A stretch of DNA of 59,115 nucleotides from Xanthomonas pisi DSM 18956 (GCF_001010415.1 NZ_JPLE01000061.1:1-59115), one strand, 5' to 3'; shown: positions 45,334 to 54,224, counted from the first letter of the stretch. Numbers and translations: made by a program. Notes: generated from the sequence alone by a model not told the origin.

Positions 45334-45981
45334 ATGGAACTGGACGACATGAAACACGCCTGGCATGCCCTGGAACACCGATTGGATCGCCAGGCCGCAG
45401 ACATCAACCGGCTGCTCGGCGACACCCGCCGCGATGCAGCGCACGCCAGTCTGCGCCCGCTGTGGTGGCGCCAGTGGGCACAGCTTGTCTGCGCGCTGGT
45501 CCTGAGCGTCGTGGTTGCGCGTTGCTGGCTGGGCGAGCCCGACCAGCTCACGGCCATCATTGGCGGCGTGCTGCTGCAGCTATGGTGCGTGGCGCTGGCA
45601 CTCTCGGCGGGGCGGCAATTGCAGCTGCTGTCGCGACTGGATTTCAGCGGACCGTTGGTGCAGACGCAACACGCGCTCGCCCAGCTGCGGCGTTGGCGGA
45701 CGCGTGTCGCGCCGTGGCTGGGCATCGCGTTCTGGGTGCTCTGGGTGGCCGTCGCCGACAGCGCCTGGCGCAGCCTCACCGGCGCCACGCTGCCGCAGGC
45801 CTGGCTGCTGCTCAACCTGTTGGTCGGCGCGATGGGCGCCCTGGGCACCTGGTACGGCTATCGGCGCTTGCAGCGCGCGCAGCACCCCTGGCTGGACCGC
45901 ATCGACGATACGCATGCCGGCCGCAGCGTGACCCGCGCGCAGCGACTGCTGGAGGAACTTGCGCAGTTTCGCCGCGAATAG
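45334..45981 (+). CDS. Membrane protein co-transcribed with the ECF sigma factor
   Basis: A 215-residue protein I cannot place in a named family. A cytosolic helical lead (ELDDMKHAWHALEHRLDRQAADINRLLGD) precedes about four membrane helices in two pairs (WAQLVCALVLSVVVARCWL, LTAIIGGVLLQLWCVALALSA; WLGIAFWVLWVAVADSAW, AWLLLNLLVGAMGALGTWYG), then a charged C-terminus. The sigma factor lies 23 nt upstream, so a regulatory or anti-sigma role is plausible, although no zinc HxxxCxxC motif or typical anti-sigma domain is seen. Confidence 0.7.
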   Translation: MELDDMKHAWHALEHRLDRQAADINRLLGDTRRDAAHASLRPLWWRQWAQLVCALVLSVVVARCWLGEPDQLTAIIGGVLLQLWCVALALSAGRQLQLLSRLDFSGPLVQTQHALAQLRRWRTRVAPWLGIAFWVLWVAVADSAWRSLTGATLPQAWLLLNLLVGAMGALGTWYGYRRLQRAQHPWLDRIDDTHAGRSVTRAQRLLEELAQFRRE

Positions 45982-46123
45982 CGGCCGGCCTGCTGGTGCG
46001 GGCAGCGCCAGCAATGCGGGTCATCGCTCGCCGGCGCCCCCATGCCTCTGCCGCCGAGAGACGCCCGGTGGTGCTGGTCGCGACTCCGGGCGGATAATCG
46101 ATTTCTTTTTGATCGAGCGCAGC

Positions 46124-46366
46124 ATGCAATTCCTGGAATTCGACCTGGACGGCGAGTATATCGAACTCAACCAGCTGCTCAAGCTGGCCGGCATCGCCGA
46201 TAGCGGCGGACAGGGCAAGGCCATCGTCGCCAGCGGCGCGGTCAGCGTCGATGGCGTGCAGGAACTGCGCAAGACGGCGAAGATCCGTCCCGGTCAGCTC
46301 GTGCAACTGGATGACGTGGAGATTCGCGTCATGGCCATGGACCCCGACACCGAGTCCGGGCAATGA
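46124..46366 (+). CDS. S4-domain RNA-binding protein (YbcJ-like)
   Basis: An 80-residue single S4 domain. Starting at ATG 46124, it reads FLEFDLDGEYIELNQLLKLAGIADSGGQGKAIVASGAVSVDG, then ELRKTAKIRPGQLVQLD, the loop-rich RNA-contact surface of the S4 fold. E. coli YbcJ is the closest kind of relative by length and layout. It overlaps the next gene by 4 nt (ATGA). Confidence 0.85.
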   Translation: MQFLEFDLDGEYIELNQLLKLAGIADSGGQGKAIVASGAVSVDGVQELRKTAKIRPGQLVQLDDVEIRVMAMDPDTESGQ

Positions 46367-46683
46367 GCGTGATCGAGATCGGCCAGCGCAATATCGCGCC
46401 GTCCTGCGAAGATCCGAAGCACGACGTCTATGTCTTTTCGATCGAACTCGGCTCAGCGCGCCCGTTCTGGCTGGAGCAATCCATCCACGGCGGTCATGCC
46501 GACCGTGGCGGCTGCATCATGCTGGCGTTGCACGAGTTGGACGGCTGGCGGGGCGACTGGCGCCTGCATCTGACCCATGCGGGGTGCGCCTGGGCGATCC
46601 CGCTGCTGGAAGAGGCACTGCGCAACGGCGATGTGCAGGCGGCGATCGATGCGATCGTAGCGCGGGTGCGCGTGCCGGGATGA
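46363..46683 (+). CDS. Conserved small protein coupled to the S4-domain gene
   Basis: A 106-residue protein without a recognised domain. It starts in the ATGA overlap with the S4-domain gene, so the two are translated together. Content: SVIEIGQRNIAPSCEDPKHD, a strand-rich middle (DVYVFSIELGSARPFWLEQSIHGGHADRGGCIMLALHELDG), and an amphipathic C-terminal helix. No signal peptide, membrane helix or metal motif beyond scattered His and Cys. Function unknown. Confidence 0.65.
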   Translation: MSVIEIGQRNIAPSCEDPKHDVYVFSIELGSARPFWLEQSIHGGHADRGGCIMLALHELDGWRGDWRLHLTHAGCAWAIPLLEEALRNGDVQAAIDAIVARVRVPG

Positions 46684-46823
46684 GGCGGCCGCGTGCGGCG
46701 GCATGCTCGTAGTGCCCACCTGTCGCACGTCCATGCCCGCCTGCAAGCATGGGATCACGCTCTCCGTCGATTGCATGCCGCGCACCTGCAGCCACCGCTG
46801 CGCCCGGCCTGCAGCCAACGCGT

Positions 46824-46857
46824 CGCACCGCGCTTGATCAAGATCAGGCGCGGTGCG
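46824..46857. terminator. Inverted repeat between convergent genes, possible bidirectional terminator
   Basis: CGCACCGCGC and GCGCGGTGCG pair over a 14-nt loop (TTGATCAAGATCAG). It lies between the 3' ends of the 46363 and 46885 genes, where a shared terminator would be expected. No U-tract is present. Confidence 0.4.
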
Positions 46858-46884
46858 CGGCGCACGCGCACGAACCCGTATGCA

Positions 46885-47286
46885 TCACCACCCCAGCAAC
46901 GCACGCACCAGTTTGACGATGCCCCAGAACGACACCACCCAGATGGCGCTGCGCAGGTAGGGGATGCCGGCCGCGTAAACCGGCACATAGGCCACGCGCG
47001 CCCACAGATACAGCTGCACGCCCAGGGCGGTTTCCGCATTGGTGCGTCCGGCCACGCTCACCGCCAGCACCGCTGCAGCAAAGATCGGAAAGGTTTCCAG
47101 GTAGTTGCGAAACGCGCGATCCAGGCGTGCGGCGACGCCGGTCAGCGGTTTGGCATCGCCATCGCGCGCACCGGCATTCCACTTGGTGCCGCGCTGCGCG
47201 GTCATGCTGGCCGATGCAGCCAGCAGCTGTACCAGGCCGAGCACCATGGCCCAGCCCAGCATCTGCAGTTCGATGGTCAGTTGCAC
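46885..47286 (-). CDS. MAPEG-family membrane protein
   Basis: A 133-residue four-helix inner-membrane protein of the MAPEG family. GTG at 47286 follows AGGAGA at correct spacing. Motifs: VQLTIELQMLGWAMVLGLVQLLAAS, then RLDRAFRNYLETFPIFAAAVLAVSVAGRTNAETALGVQLYLWARVAYVPVYAAG with the FRNYLETFPIF/LWAR pattern of bacterial MAPEG, and a final helix (SAIWVVSFWGIVKLVRALLGW). Relatives include glutathione-dependent enzymes, but bacterial versions of this type are uncharacterised. It follows a DUF4019 gene on the same strand by 25 nt. Confidence 0.88.
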   Translation of the reverse strand: MQLTIELQMLGWAMVLGLVQLLAASASMTAQRGTKWNAGARDGDAKPLTGVAARLDRAFRNYLETFPIFAAAVLAVSVAGRTNAETALGVQLYLWARVAYVPVYAAGIPYLRSAIWVVSFWGIVKLVRALLGW

Positions 47287-47311
47287 GCAATTCTCCTGGC
47301 GGGCTGCCGCA

Positions 47312-47851
47312 TCACTTGGCCGCCGAGCGCAGGCTGTAGCCCGCAACGCGCCAGGTCTTGTCTTCATCCAGACGGAACGACACCAGCTCGCGCACCGGTT
47401 GCGGCGCGTTGGCAAACCGGGTCGGGAAGCTGACGTTGACGTACAACCCTTCGGGCACCTGCGCGCCGGGGCCGTACTTCACTCGCGTCACCGAGCCCTG
47501 GCCACGCCCGACCATCGCGCCCAGACGTGCACGCTCCCCGGCGAGCTGGGCGACGAAGGCATCGCGCTTGACCGCAGTCTTGGCCACGCTGGAGGCACCG
47601 TCCCACAGCGAGGCGGCCTTGTTGGCGTCGACCATCTGCGCCACGCGCAGGGCAGCCTGGGTCATTTCGACATCCTGCTTGGCGACCTGCGCCTGCTGGG
47701 CTGCGGTCAGCGCCGGTGCCGGTTGGCCTGCCGCCGGCCGTGGCGCCAAGGGTGCCGGCTGGGCAGTGGCCGTGCGGGAAGGCTGTGGCTGTTGAGCGAA
47801 CGCCAGCGCTGGCGCCAACACCAACGCGACAAGCAAACGAGGACGGAGCAT
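47312..47851 (-). CDS. DUF4019 secreted protein
   Basis: A 179-residue periplasmic protein. A signal peptide (MLRPRLLVALVLAPALAFA) is followed by a Pro/Ala/Gln-rich linker (about 20-55) and a DUF4019 domain: AKQDVEMTQAALRVAQMVDANKAASLWDGASSVAKTAVKRDAFVAQL, VKYGPGAQVPEGLYVNVSFPTRFAN and a closing strand (EDKTWRVAGYSL). The fold resembles small NTF2-like domains; function unknown. First gene of a two-gene leftward unit with MAPEG. Confidence 0.82.
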   Translation of the reverse strand: MLRPRLLVALVLAPALAFAQQPQPSRTATAQPAPLAPRPAAGQPAPALTAAQQAQVAKQDVEMTQAALRVAQMVDANKAASLWDGASSVAKTAVKRDAFVAQLAGERARLGAMVGRGQGSVTRVKYGPGAQVPEGLYVNVSFPTRFANAPQPVRELVSFRLDEDKTWRVAGYSLRSAAK

Positions 47852-48117
47852 GGGGCAGCACCTTGAACGGATTGGAAAGCGGTGGACCGCACAGATCGCG
47901 GCGGGTAGCGCAGTCTATGACGGGACGTGCGCAACACAAGCGACGCCCGATTCGGGTTGCAGCGGCTGGCTGCATGATCGGGAAGGCAATGTCGCGCTGG
48001 CGTGTAACCGGCGATCAGTGCACGGTGGGCAGGGTGCCCGAGTTTGCACAGCCAGCGGGGCTGCGCCTTCAAGGCTGTGCCTGTCGCAAGCAGGCTTGCT
48101 CGGCCTGGCTCGGCTCG

Positions 48118-48372
48118 CTAGAGCTCTCCACCAGGCGCAGGCGGTACGGCTGCCACGCCGCGCGGGCGCCACAGCCGCCAGCTGACCCAGAACGCGCGTG
48201 CAATGGCCGCCACCAGCGCCAATAGGCTCAGCCACGTCGCCAATGTTGCCGGCCATTGCGCATGCAGTTGAGCAGCGGACAGGCGCAGCAGCTCGGCCAC
48301 ACCGAAGCCCACCAGCACCAGCAGTGCCGATGGCAGATACGCCAGTAACACACCCTTGGTCTTGCCTCGCAT
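48118..48372 (-). CDS. Small two-helix membrane protein
   Basis: An 84-residue protein with two clear membrane helices (VLLAYLPSALLVLVGFGVAELLRL and WPATLATWLSLLALVAAIARAFW), a basic loop (WRLWRPRG) and a Pro/Gly-rich C-terminus. The ATG at 48372 sits behind GGGGGG; an in-frame ATG at 48396 would add eight residues. No family recognised. It is 77 nt downstream of the ClpP-fold lipoprotein gene on the same strand. Confidence 0.6.
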   Translation of the reverse strand: MRGKTKGVLLAYLPSALLVLVGFGVAELLRLSAAQLHAQWPATLATWLSLLALVAAIARAFWVSWRLWRPRGVAAVPPAPGGEL

Positions 48373-48449
48373 ACTGCCCCCCGGCCCGGTTGTCATGGGG
48401 CGACCATAGGCAGCGCGCAGTGCGATACGCGTGAAACTTGTCGCCGCGC

Positions 48450-49640
48450 TCAGCCCTTCGCGTGTGCAGGCGTCGACGGGTCGGGCTCCGCCTCTGCCGC
48501 GTCCGGCACCGGCGCTGCATCCGGTTCTGCCGGAGGCCGCTCGTCCGTTGCGGCACCAACCTGCGCCTCGGCAGCTGGGGTGGCCGGCAGGGCGGCGGCA
48601 TCGGTCTCGGCAAGCGGGCTCTCTTCCGGGCAGGCCGCATCCGGAAAGCCGAAACGCTGCTTCAGTGCCAGGCCACAGGCGTTGACCGCATCCAGGTCGG
48701 CGCCCTCGCCCTTGCACTTTTGATCGAACGCCACCAGAAACGCATCCTTGCGCCGCACGAACGCATCGCCGCACTTGCGCATCTGCCGGATGCGCTCCAG
48801 ATCGTCCTGCACCGCATTGGTGCCATCCAGGCCGTACTCGCGCAGCTCTTCCATCGTCAGCAGCCGCAGGCTGCGGTTGGGCACGGTCATCATCAGATCC
48901 GCCACCGCCACCGCCACACCGTTACGCTCCAGATAATCCTTGACGTTGCCGTAGACCTCGCGCAATTCGCGATTGAGCTCCGCACGCGAGGTCGCCCTGG
49001 AGCTGATCCGCATCATCCGGTGGATGCCGACCTTGCCGGCCACCAGCCGGTTGTCGCCGGCCGCCAGCACGAAGACGCAGGCGCTGTGGCAGATCGAGCC
49101 CTCGCGCACCCAGATGGTCCAGTTGGATTCGCCGATGGTGTCGCCGGCACGGATCGCCGCCTCCACCTGCCCGCCACTGGAATCCAGATCCAGGATGCGA
49201 TGCGGCAGCCGCAGTTGTTCGGCCACCGCCGCCAGGCGCCACACCAGCGCGGCAAACCCGGCATTGATCTTGCCCGCATACCGCACCCGCACCAGCCCGG
49301 TCTCGCGGCACGGCGCCAGCGCCGCCTCTACGCTGGCCCGATCCAGCGCCGGCAACAGCGTGCCGTCGCCGGCCTCCTTGCTGTAATCGGTCGCGCAACT
49401 GATCCACGCCTGGCCCGCTTCCAGCTGTGCCTGCGGCCAGCCCGCCTCACCCGCCTGCGCGCGTGGACGGGGCGGTGGCGCCACCGGCTCGGGCGTATCC
49501 ACCGACACCATGTGGTCGCCATCGCCTGCCTGCGCTGCACCACCCTGCTGTGTTCCGGCAGCATCAGCGGATGTGCCGCTGCGGTCGCAGGCAACCAGCA
49601 GCAGTGCACAAGCAAATGACAGACAAAGCGGCTTGAGCAT
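48450..49640 (-). CDS. Periplasmic lipoprotein with ClpP-like fold
   Basis: A protein of about 396 residues. The start at 49640 (or 49652) precedes a lipobox (SFACALLLVAC). A Pro/Ala-rich linker leads to a ClpP/crotonase-like domain at about 90-230: RYAGKINAGFAALVWRLAA, ILDLDSSGGQVEAAIRAGDTI, CHSACVFVLAAGDNR with Ser at the ClpP nucleophile position, and GKVGIHR with the His. A Cys-containing helical part and an Ala/Pro/Glu-rich tail of about 60 residues follow. COG3904-type predicted periplasmic proteins have this layout. The catalytic Ser and His are present, so peptidase activity is possible but unproven. Confidence 0.8.
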   Translation of the reverse strand: MLKPLCLSFACALLLVACDRSGTSADAAGTQQGGAAQAGDGDHMVSVDTPEPVAPPPRPRAQAGEAGWPQAQLEAGQAWISCATDYSKEAGDGTLLPALDRASVEAALAPCRETGLVRVRYAGKINAGFAALVWRLAAVAEQLRLPHRILDLDSSGGQVEAAIRAGDTIGESNWTIWVREGSICHSACVFVLAAGDNRLVAGKVGIHRMMRISSRATSRAELNRELREVYGNVKDYLERNGVAVAVADLMMTVPNRSLRLLTMEELREYGLDGTNAVQDDLERIRQMRKCGDAFVRRKDAFLVAFDQKCKGEGADLDAVNACGLALKQRFGFPDAACPEESPLAETDAAALPATPAAEAQVGAATDERPPAEPDAAPVPDAAEAEPDPSTPAHAKG

Positions 49641-49730
49641 CGAGATGAGCACCAGACAGGAGCGTGAGCGGGCTCTCAGTCTAGGGCGGACGCGCCGCAG
49701 CCCCCGAACCCTGCCTTAATATGCGACATG

Positions 49731-50706
49731 TCATGCCAGTTGCAGGTGTGGCTGATCCGCACGGCACCAGGCGTCGTGGCGTTCCTGCACCTGTCGAGCA
49801 GCCTCGGTCACACTGCGCTCGTCGCCAAATGAGGCGATGTATCTGCATGCTGCGAAGGCGGTACTGGCGCCCTCATAGTCTGCAATCCACCGCAGGCGCT
49901 CCGGTAGCGCTGCGTGCTCGGCGCGCCACGCGGCATAGGGGGGACGGATGCGTCGATGAATGCCCACACGCCACGGCTTGGGGCTTACCCGAGCACGAAA
50001 GCATTGCTGCATACGACACATCCGGGCGTAGACCGCGTCAACGCCGAGTTGCGAAAAACAAGCGGCGACCTCTGCGTCATCCGGCTCAAAACAGCGGTGC
50101 AACGCCAGCAGACGAAACCCAGCAGGCGTTCGATACAGCCGCAGGTGCCACTGCGGGTGTGCGGCTGCGAAATCATCGATACGCTGCCGGGCCTGCTGTT
50201 CTGGTGTGCCTGCGCGACAAAACCGGTGACGGCGCCAAGACCTCGCCAGACTGTTCGATAACCAAGTCACCGCCGTCGCCAGTATCACCCCGCCGAACAG
50301 ATGGGTGGAAAGTACCAAGCAACATCACGCTCACCAACATCAGCAAACCCCAACCAACCCCCAGGCCCCTACGCGGCAAATGTGCAAAATCCACATCCGC
50401 AAACAGCACGTTGGGGGTGTTCAGGCACAAGGCGCCATAGCTGTTGCGGGTAAGCACCAGACTACCTTCCTGCGCGACGATCTCTTCGCGAATCGGCAAG
50501 CCTTCTCCATAGGCCGCGAGCCTTTCCCTACGCGGCAGCGGCGTGCCGCTCAGAATCGCGTCGAGCGCCTCACCGGCACGACCACGCGCATGCAGCTCGG
50601 CCGCAGCGTAGCTTTCATCGGACCATCCGAATCGGCGGACGGTGATGCTGCGCTGGCCTTCCCGATGCTGGATACGGGCCTCGGCCCAATGTCTGGGAAC
50701 AATCAT
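49731..50706 (-). pseudogene. Conserved membrane-protein gene split by a frameshift
   Basis: Two frames make up one protein. From ATG 50706 the first reads MIVPRHWAEARIQHREGQRS through NSYGALCLNTPNVLFADVDFAHLP and into a hydrophobic stretch (GLGVGWGLLMLVSVMLL). The second, open from about 50318, continues the hydrophobic run (VLSTHLFGGVILATAVTWL) and then QRIDDFAAAHPQWHLRLYRT, RLLALHRCF, ARMCRMQQCFRARVSPKPWRVGI and ERLRWIADYEGAS. Total length is 976 nt, 325 codons plus one base, consistent with a single-base insertion near 50320, inside the membrane segment. I recall this as one continuous protein of about 325 residues in xanthomonads. Sequencing error cannot be excluded. Confidence 0.65.
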
Positions 50707-50832
50707 CCCTGCGTCCTGTTTCACGTCTTGGCTGATCAATCCGGCAGAGAATATCCGGGCGGGAGACATCCAGGCAGCAACCCCGTCCGAAAACGGCCAG
50801 CCGTGGCGCGAGCCAGCGCATAGACTGGCGCC

Positions 50833-52296
50833 ATGCAGACAATGACGCCAGATCGAATTCAATGCGACCGCGCCCGGTTGGCGCGCGATGCGCGCTTCGA
50901 CGGGCTGTTCTTTACTGCCGTCCGCAGCACCGGCATTTACTGTCGGCCGGTGTGTCCGGCGCCACCACCCAAGCCGGGCAACGTCAGCTATTACCCGAGC
51001 GCGGCGGCGGCCAGTGCGGCCGGCTACCGGCCGTGTCTGCGCTGTCGGCCGGAACTGTCGCCGCAGGCGCAGCAGCATCTGGGCGAAGAGAGCGTGCAAC
51101 GTGCGCTGGCGATGATTGCCGAAGGCGCGCTGCAGGAGCAGCCGGTGCAGACGCTGGCCGATGCGGTGGGCGTGAGTGCGCGGCAGTTGCAGCGGCAGTT
51201 CGTGCAGCAGCTCGGCGCCACGCCGATTCAGGTGCATGGCACGCGTCGGCTGCTGTTGGCCAAGCAGCTGCTGACAGAAACCGCCTTGCCGGTCACCGAA
51301 GTCGCGCTCGCCGCCGGCTTCAACAGCCTGCGCCGTTTCAATGCGGCCTTTCTGCAAGGCTGCGGCATGCCGCCGTCGGCATTGCGCAAGCAGCGCACCG
51401 ACGTTCCGGGCGGCCAGCTGTGCCTGCGCCTGGGCTATCGCCCGCCGCTGGACTGGGCGGCAATGCTGGGGTTTCTGCAGCGCCGCGCGATTCCGGGGAT
51501 CGAGCAGGTCGATGCCAGCGGCTACCGGCGCGTGATCGGTACGCCAGGAAACGCCAGCTTGATCGAGGTTGTCGCCGCGCCGCAGCGGGCCGAGCTGCTG
51601 CTGCGCATCGGCGCCACCGACCCGCGCCAGATTCCGCAGATCGTGCGCCGCGTGCGTCGGCTGTTCGATCTGGATGCCGACCTGCAGGCCGTCCACGCCA
51701 CGCTGGCATGCGAACCGCTGTTGGCCGGGGCGATCGCGCGCCGGCCCGGCCTGCGCGTGCCGGGGGGATGGGATGGCTTTGAAGTGGCGGTGCGGGCGGT
51801 GCTGGGCCAGCAGATCAGCGTGGCCGGCGCCGCAACGCTGGCGGCGCGGCTGGTGGACCGCCACGGCGGCCATCATGCCGACATGCCGCCCGGTCTGGAC
51901 CGAAGTTTCCCCACGCCCGCACAGCTGGCCGACGCGCCGCTGGAACAGCTCGGGCTGCCACGCGCACGCGCGGCCACCCTCCGCGCGCTGGCATCGGCGT
52001 GCGCGCACGGCCGGCTGCATTTCGGCGCCGGCCAGCGCCTGCCGGACTTTGTCGCCGCCTGCACTGCGTTGCCCGGCATCGGCCCCTGGACGGCGCACTA
52101 CATCGCCATGCGTGCGCTCTCGCATCCGGATGCGTTTCCGGCCGGCGATCTGATCCTGCAGCAGGTCCTCGGCGCGCCGGAGCGCCTGAGCGAACGCGCC
52201 ACCGAAGCGCGTTCGCAGGCATGGCGCCCATGGCGCGCCTATGCCGTGTTGCACCTGTGGCATCTCGCCGTCGATCGCAAGGACACCCGCCCATGA
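50833..52296 (+). CDS. Ada-like/AlkA fusion DNA repair protein (3-methyladenine glycosylase)
   Basis: A 487-residue three-part protein. The Ada Zn-binding domain (about 1-75) keeps all four Cys (GIYCRPVC and PCLRC), including the Cys that accepts methyl groups from phosphotriesters in Ada. An AraC-type helix-turn-helix pair follows (TLADAVGVSARQLQRQFVQQLGATPIQVH and TEVALAAGFNSLRRFNAAF), then an AlkA domain with the helix-hairpin-helix LPGIGPWTAHYIAMRAL and AFPAGD holding the catalytic Asp. It would both sense alkylation and excise 3-methylpurines. It overlaps the methyltransferase gene by ATGA. Confidence 0.92.
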   Translation: MQTMTPDRIQCDRARLARDARFDGLFFTAVRSTGIYCRPVCPAPPPKPGNVSYYPSAAAASAAGYRPCLRCRPELSPQAQQHLGEESVQRALAMIAEGALQEQPVQTLADAVGVSARQLQRQFVQQLGATPIQVHGTRRLLLAKQLLTETALPVTEVALAAGFNSLRRFNAAFLQGCGMPPSALRKQRTDVPGGQLCLRLGYRPPLDWAAMLGFLQRRAIPGIEQVDASGYRRVIGTPGNASLIEVVAAPQRAELLLRIGATDPRQIPQIVRRVRRLFDLDADLQAVHATLACEPLLAGAIARRPGLRVPGGWDGFEVAVRAVLGQQISVAGAATLAARLVDRHGGHHADMPPGLDRSFPTPAQLADAPLEQLGLPRARAATLRALASACAHGRLHFGAGQRLPDFVAACTALPGIGPWTAHYIAMRALSHPDAFPAGDLILQQVLGAPERLSERATEARSQAWRPWRAYAVLHLWHLAVDRKDTRP

Positions 52297-52838
52297 ACAT
52301 GCTGGACTACGACACCTTTCACTCGCCGATCGGCGCCCTCACCGTGGCCGCCGATTCCGCTGCGGTGCGCCACATCCTGTTCGCACACAATCGCTACGAA
52401 GCGCCCGGACGCGCGCGCTGGGCGCATCGCCCCGATGCCGCGCTGGTGCGCGCAGCGCGCGAACAACTGCTGGATTATCTGCACGGCGGGCGACGCAGTT
52501 TCGATCTGCCGCTGGCACCGGCGGGCACGCCGTTTCAGCTGCAGGTCTGGCAGACGTTGGCGCAGATTCCGTTCGGCCAGACCTGGAGTTATGCGCAGCT
52601 TGCACAGGCGGTAGGCCGCCCCGCCGCCAGCCGCGCGGTCGGCGCTGCCAACGGCCGCAATCCGCTGCCGATCGTACTGCCCTGCCATCGTGTGATCGGC
52701 GCCAACGGCGCCTTGACCGGTTTCGGCGGCGGCCTGCCGACCAAGCAGGCGTTATTGCACCTGGAAGGCTGGTCGCCGCGCCAGATCGCACGCGCCGACG
52801 ACCTGTTCGCCGACAAAGGCGCAGCGCCGCTGCGCTGA
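52293..52838 (+). CDS. ogt: Methylated-DNA--protein-cysteine methyltransferase (Ogt type)
   Basis: A 181-residue suicide enzyme that removes methyl groups from O6-methylguanine. The N-terminal strand domain is YDTFHSPIGALTVAADSAAVRHILFA. The methyl-acceptor Cys is in IVLPCHRVIGANGALTGFGGGLPTKQALL, and the Arg finger helix is WSYAQLAQAVGRPAASRAVGAANGRNPLP. It begins in the ATGA overlap with the Ada/AlkA fusion, so the two together cover the activities split differently in E. coli (Ada, AlkA, Ogt). Probably induced by alkylation through the upstream protein. Confidence 0.92.
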   Translation: MNMLDYDTFHSPIGALTVAADSAAVRHILFAHNRYEAPGRARWAHRPDAALVRAAREQLLDYLHGGRRSFDLPLAPAGTPFQLQVWQTLAQIPFGQTWSYAQLAQAVGRPAASRAVGAANGRNPLPIVLPCHRVIGANGALTGFGGGLPTKQALLHLEGWSPRQIARADDLFADKGAAPLR

Positions 52839-52874
52839 CTTCGCGACGTCATTGCCGCACCGTAAACTGGAGGC

Positions 52875-54179
52875 ATGATCGATCGACGTCTTGTGTCTGC
52901 CGCGATGGCCGCCGCGCTGCTCGCGGCGTGCTCCACCCAGCCCGGCGTACGTGACGCCTCACCGCCGCCCAGCGCATCGCCGCCCCTGTCGGCCGCCGCG
53001 ACGCCCGACGACGCGCCGCATGCCTTGCTGCTGATTTCCATCGATGGCCTGCGCGCGGACATGCTCGATCGCGGCATCACGCCGACGCTGTCGCAGCTTG
53101 CACGCGATGGCGTGCGCGCGCGCTGGATGACGCCCTCGTACCCGTCGCTGACCTTTCCCAATCACTACACGCTGGTCACCGGCCTGCGCCCGGATCACCA
53201 CGGCATCGTGCACAACAGCATGCGCGATGCCGGGCTGGGCAATTTCTGGTTGAGCAAGCAGGACGCGGTGACCGATGCGCGCTGGTGGGGCGGCCAGCCG
53301 GTCTGGGTGGGCGTGGAAACCGCCGGGATGCACGCGGCCACCTGGTCGTGGCCCGGCAGCGAGGCGGCCATCCAGGGCGTGCGCCCCACGCATTGGCGCC
53401 ATTACGAAGAAGGCGTTGCCATGGACGCGCGCGTGGATACCGTCCGGGCCTGGCTCAAGAGCTCCGGCGCCGACGCCAACCGCCTGGTCACGCTGTATTT
53501 CGAACACGTGGACGAAGCCGGACACGATCACGGCCCGGAATCGCGCGAATACGCCGACAGCGTGCGCGCAGTGGACACCGCCATCGGCCGGTTGCTGGCC
53601 GGCATGCAGCGCGACGGGACCCGCGCACGCACCAACATCATCGTGGTCTCCGACCACGGCATGGCCGAGGTGGCGCCGGGGCATGCGATCAGCGTGGAAG
53701 CCATCGCGCCGCCGGCGATTGCCACCGCGGTCACCGACGGCCAGGTGATCGGCTTCGACCCCAAGCCCGGGCAACAGGCCAGCGCCGAGGCGATGCTGCT
53801 CGGCCCCCATGCGCAGTACGACTGCTGGCGCAAGGCAGCGCTGCCGGCGCGCTGGCATTACGGTACGCACCCGCGCATTCCGCCGATCGTGTGCCAGATG
53901 CACGAAGGCTGGGACGCACTGTTCCCCGACAAACTGGCCAAGCGCTCACAGCAAGGCATGCGCGGCTCGCACGGGTTCGATCCCGCCCTGCCCTCGATGC
54001 GTGCGGTGTTCGTGGCGCAAGGCCCGGATCTGGCGCAGGGCAAGCGCTTGCCGGGGTTCGACAACGTCGATGTGTATGCCTTGCTGACGCGTTTGCTCGG
54101 CATCGCCGCAGCGTCCAACGACGGCAACCCGGCCACTCTGCTGCCGGCATTGCGCGTGCCGCCGGACGTTGCGCACTGA
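52875..54179 (+). CDS. Nucleotide pyrophosphatase/phosphodiesterase (NPP) lipoprotein
   Basis: A 434-residue enzyme of the alkaline phosphatase superfamily. A lipobox (AAALLAAC-STQ) and a Pro/Ser/Ala linker lead into LLLISIDGLRADMLDRGITPTL with the first metal-binding Asp. The nucleophile Thr is in YPSLTFPNHYTLVTG. Later ligands are in FEHVDEAGHDHGPES and IVVSDHGMAEVAPG. This closely matches the well-studied X. citri/axonopodis NPP, a two-zinc phosphodiesterase (family knowledge). It would cleave nucleotide diesters in the periplasm. Preceded by the repair operon by 36 nt. Confidence 0.92.
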   Translation: MIDRRLVSAAMAAALLAACSTQPGVRDASPPPSASPPLSAAATPDDAPHALLLISIDGLRADMLDRGITPTLSQLARDGVRARWMTPSYPSLTFPNHYTLVTGLRPDHHGIVHNSMRDAGLGNFWLSKQDAVTDARWWGGQPVWVGVETAGMHAATWSWPGSEAAIQGVRPTHWRHYEEGVAMDARVDTVRAWLKSSGADANRLVTLYFEHVDEAGHDHGPESREYADSVRAVDTAIGRLLAGMQRDGTRARTNIIVVSDHGMAEVAPGHAISVEAIAPPAIATAVTDGQVIGFDPKPGQQASAEAMLLGPHAQYDCWRKAALPARWHYGTHPRIPPIVCQMHEGWDALFPDKLAKRSQQGMRGSHGFDPALPSMRAVFVAQGPDLAQGKRLPGFDNVDVYALLTRLLGIAAASNDGNPATLLPALRVPPDVAH

Positions 54180-54224
54180 GCACTGCGCACACCGGCTGCA
54201 GCACGCGGATGCGACAATGGGGCC

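Noticed and set aside
46834..46847. FNR-like box TTGATCAAGATCAG
   Set aside because: It matches the FNR pattern well but lies between two convergent gene ends, in the loop of an inverted repeat, with no start codon near. Chance or terminator structure is more likely.
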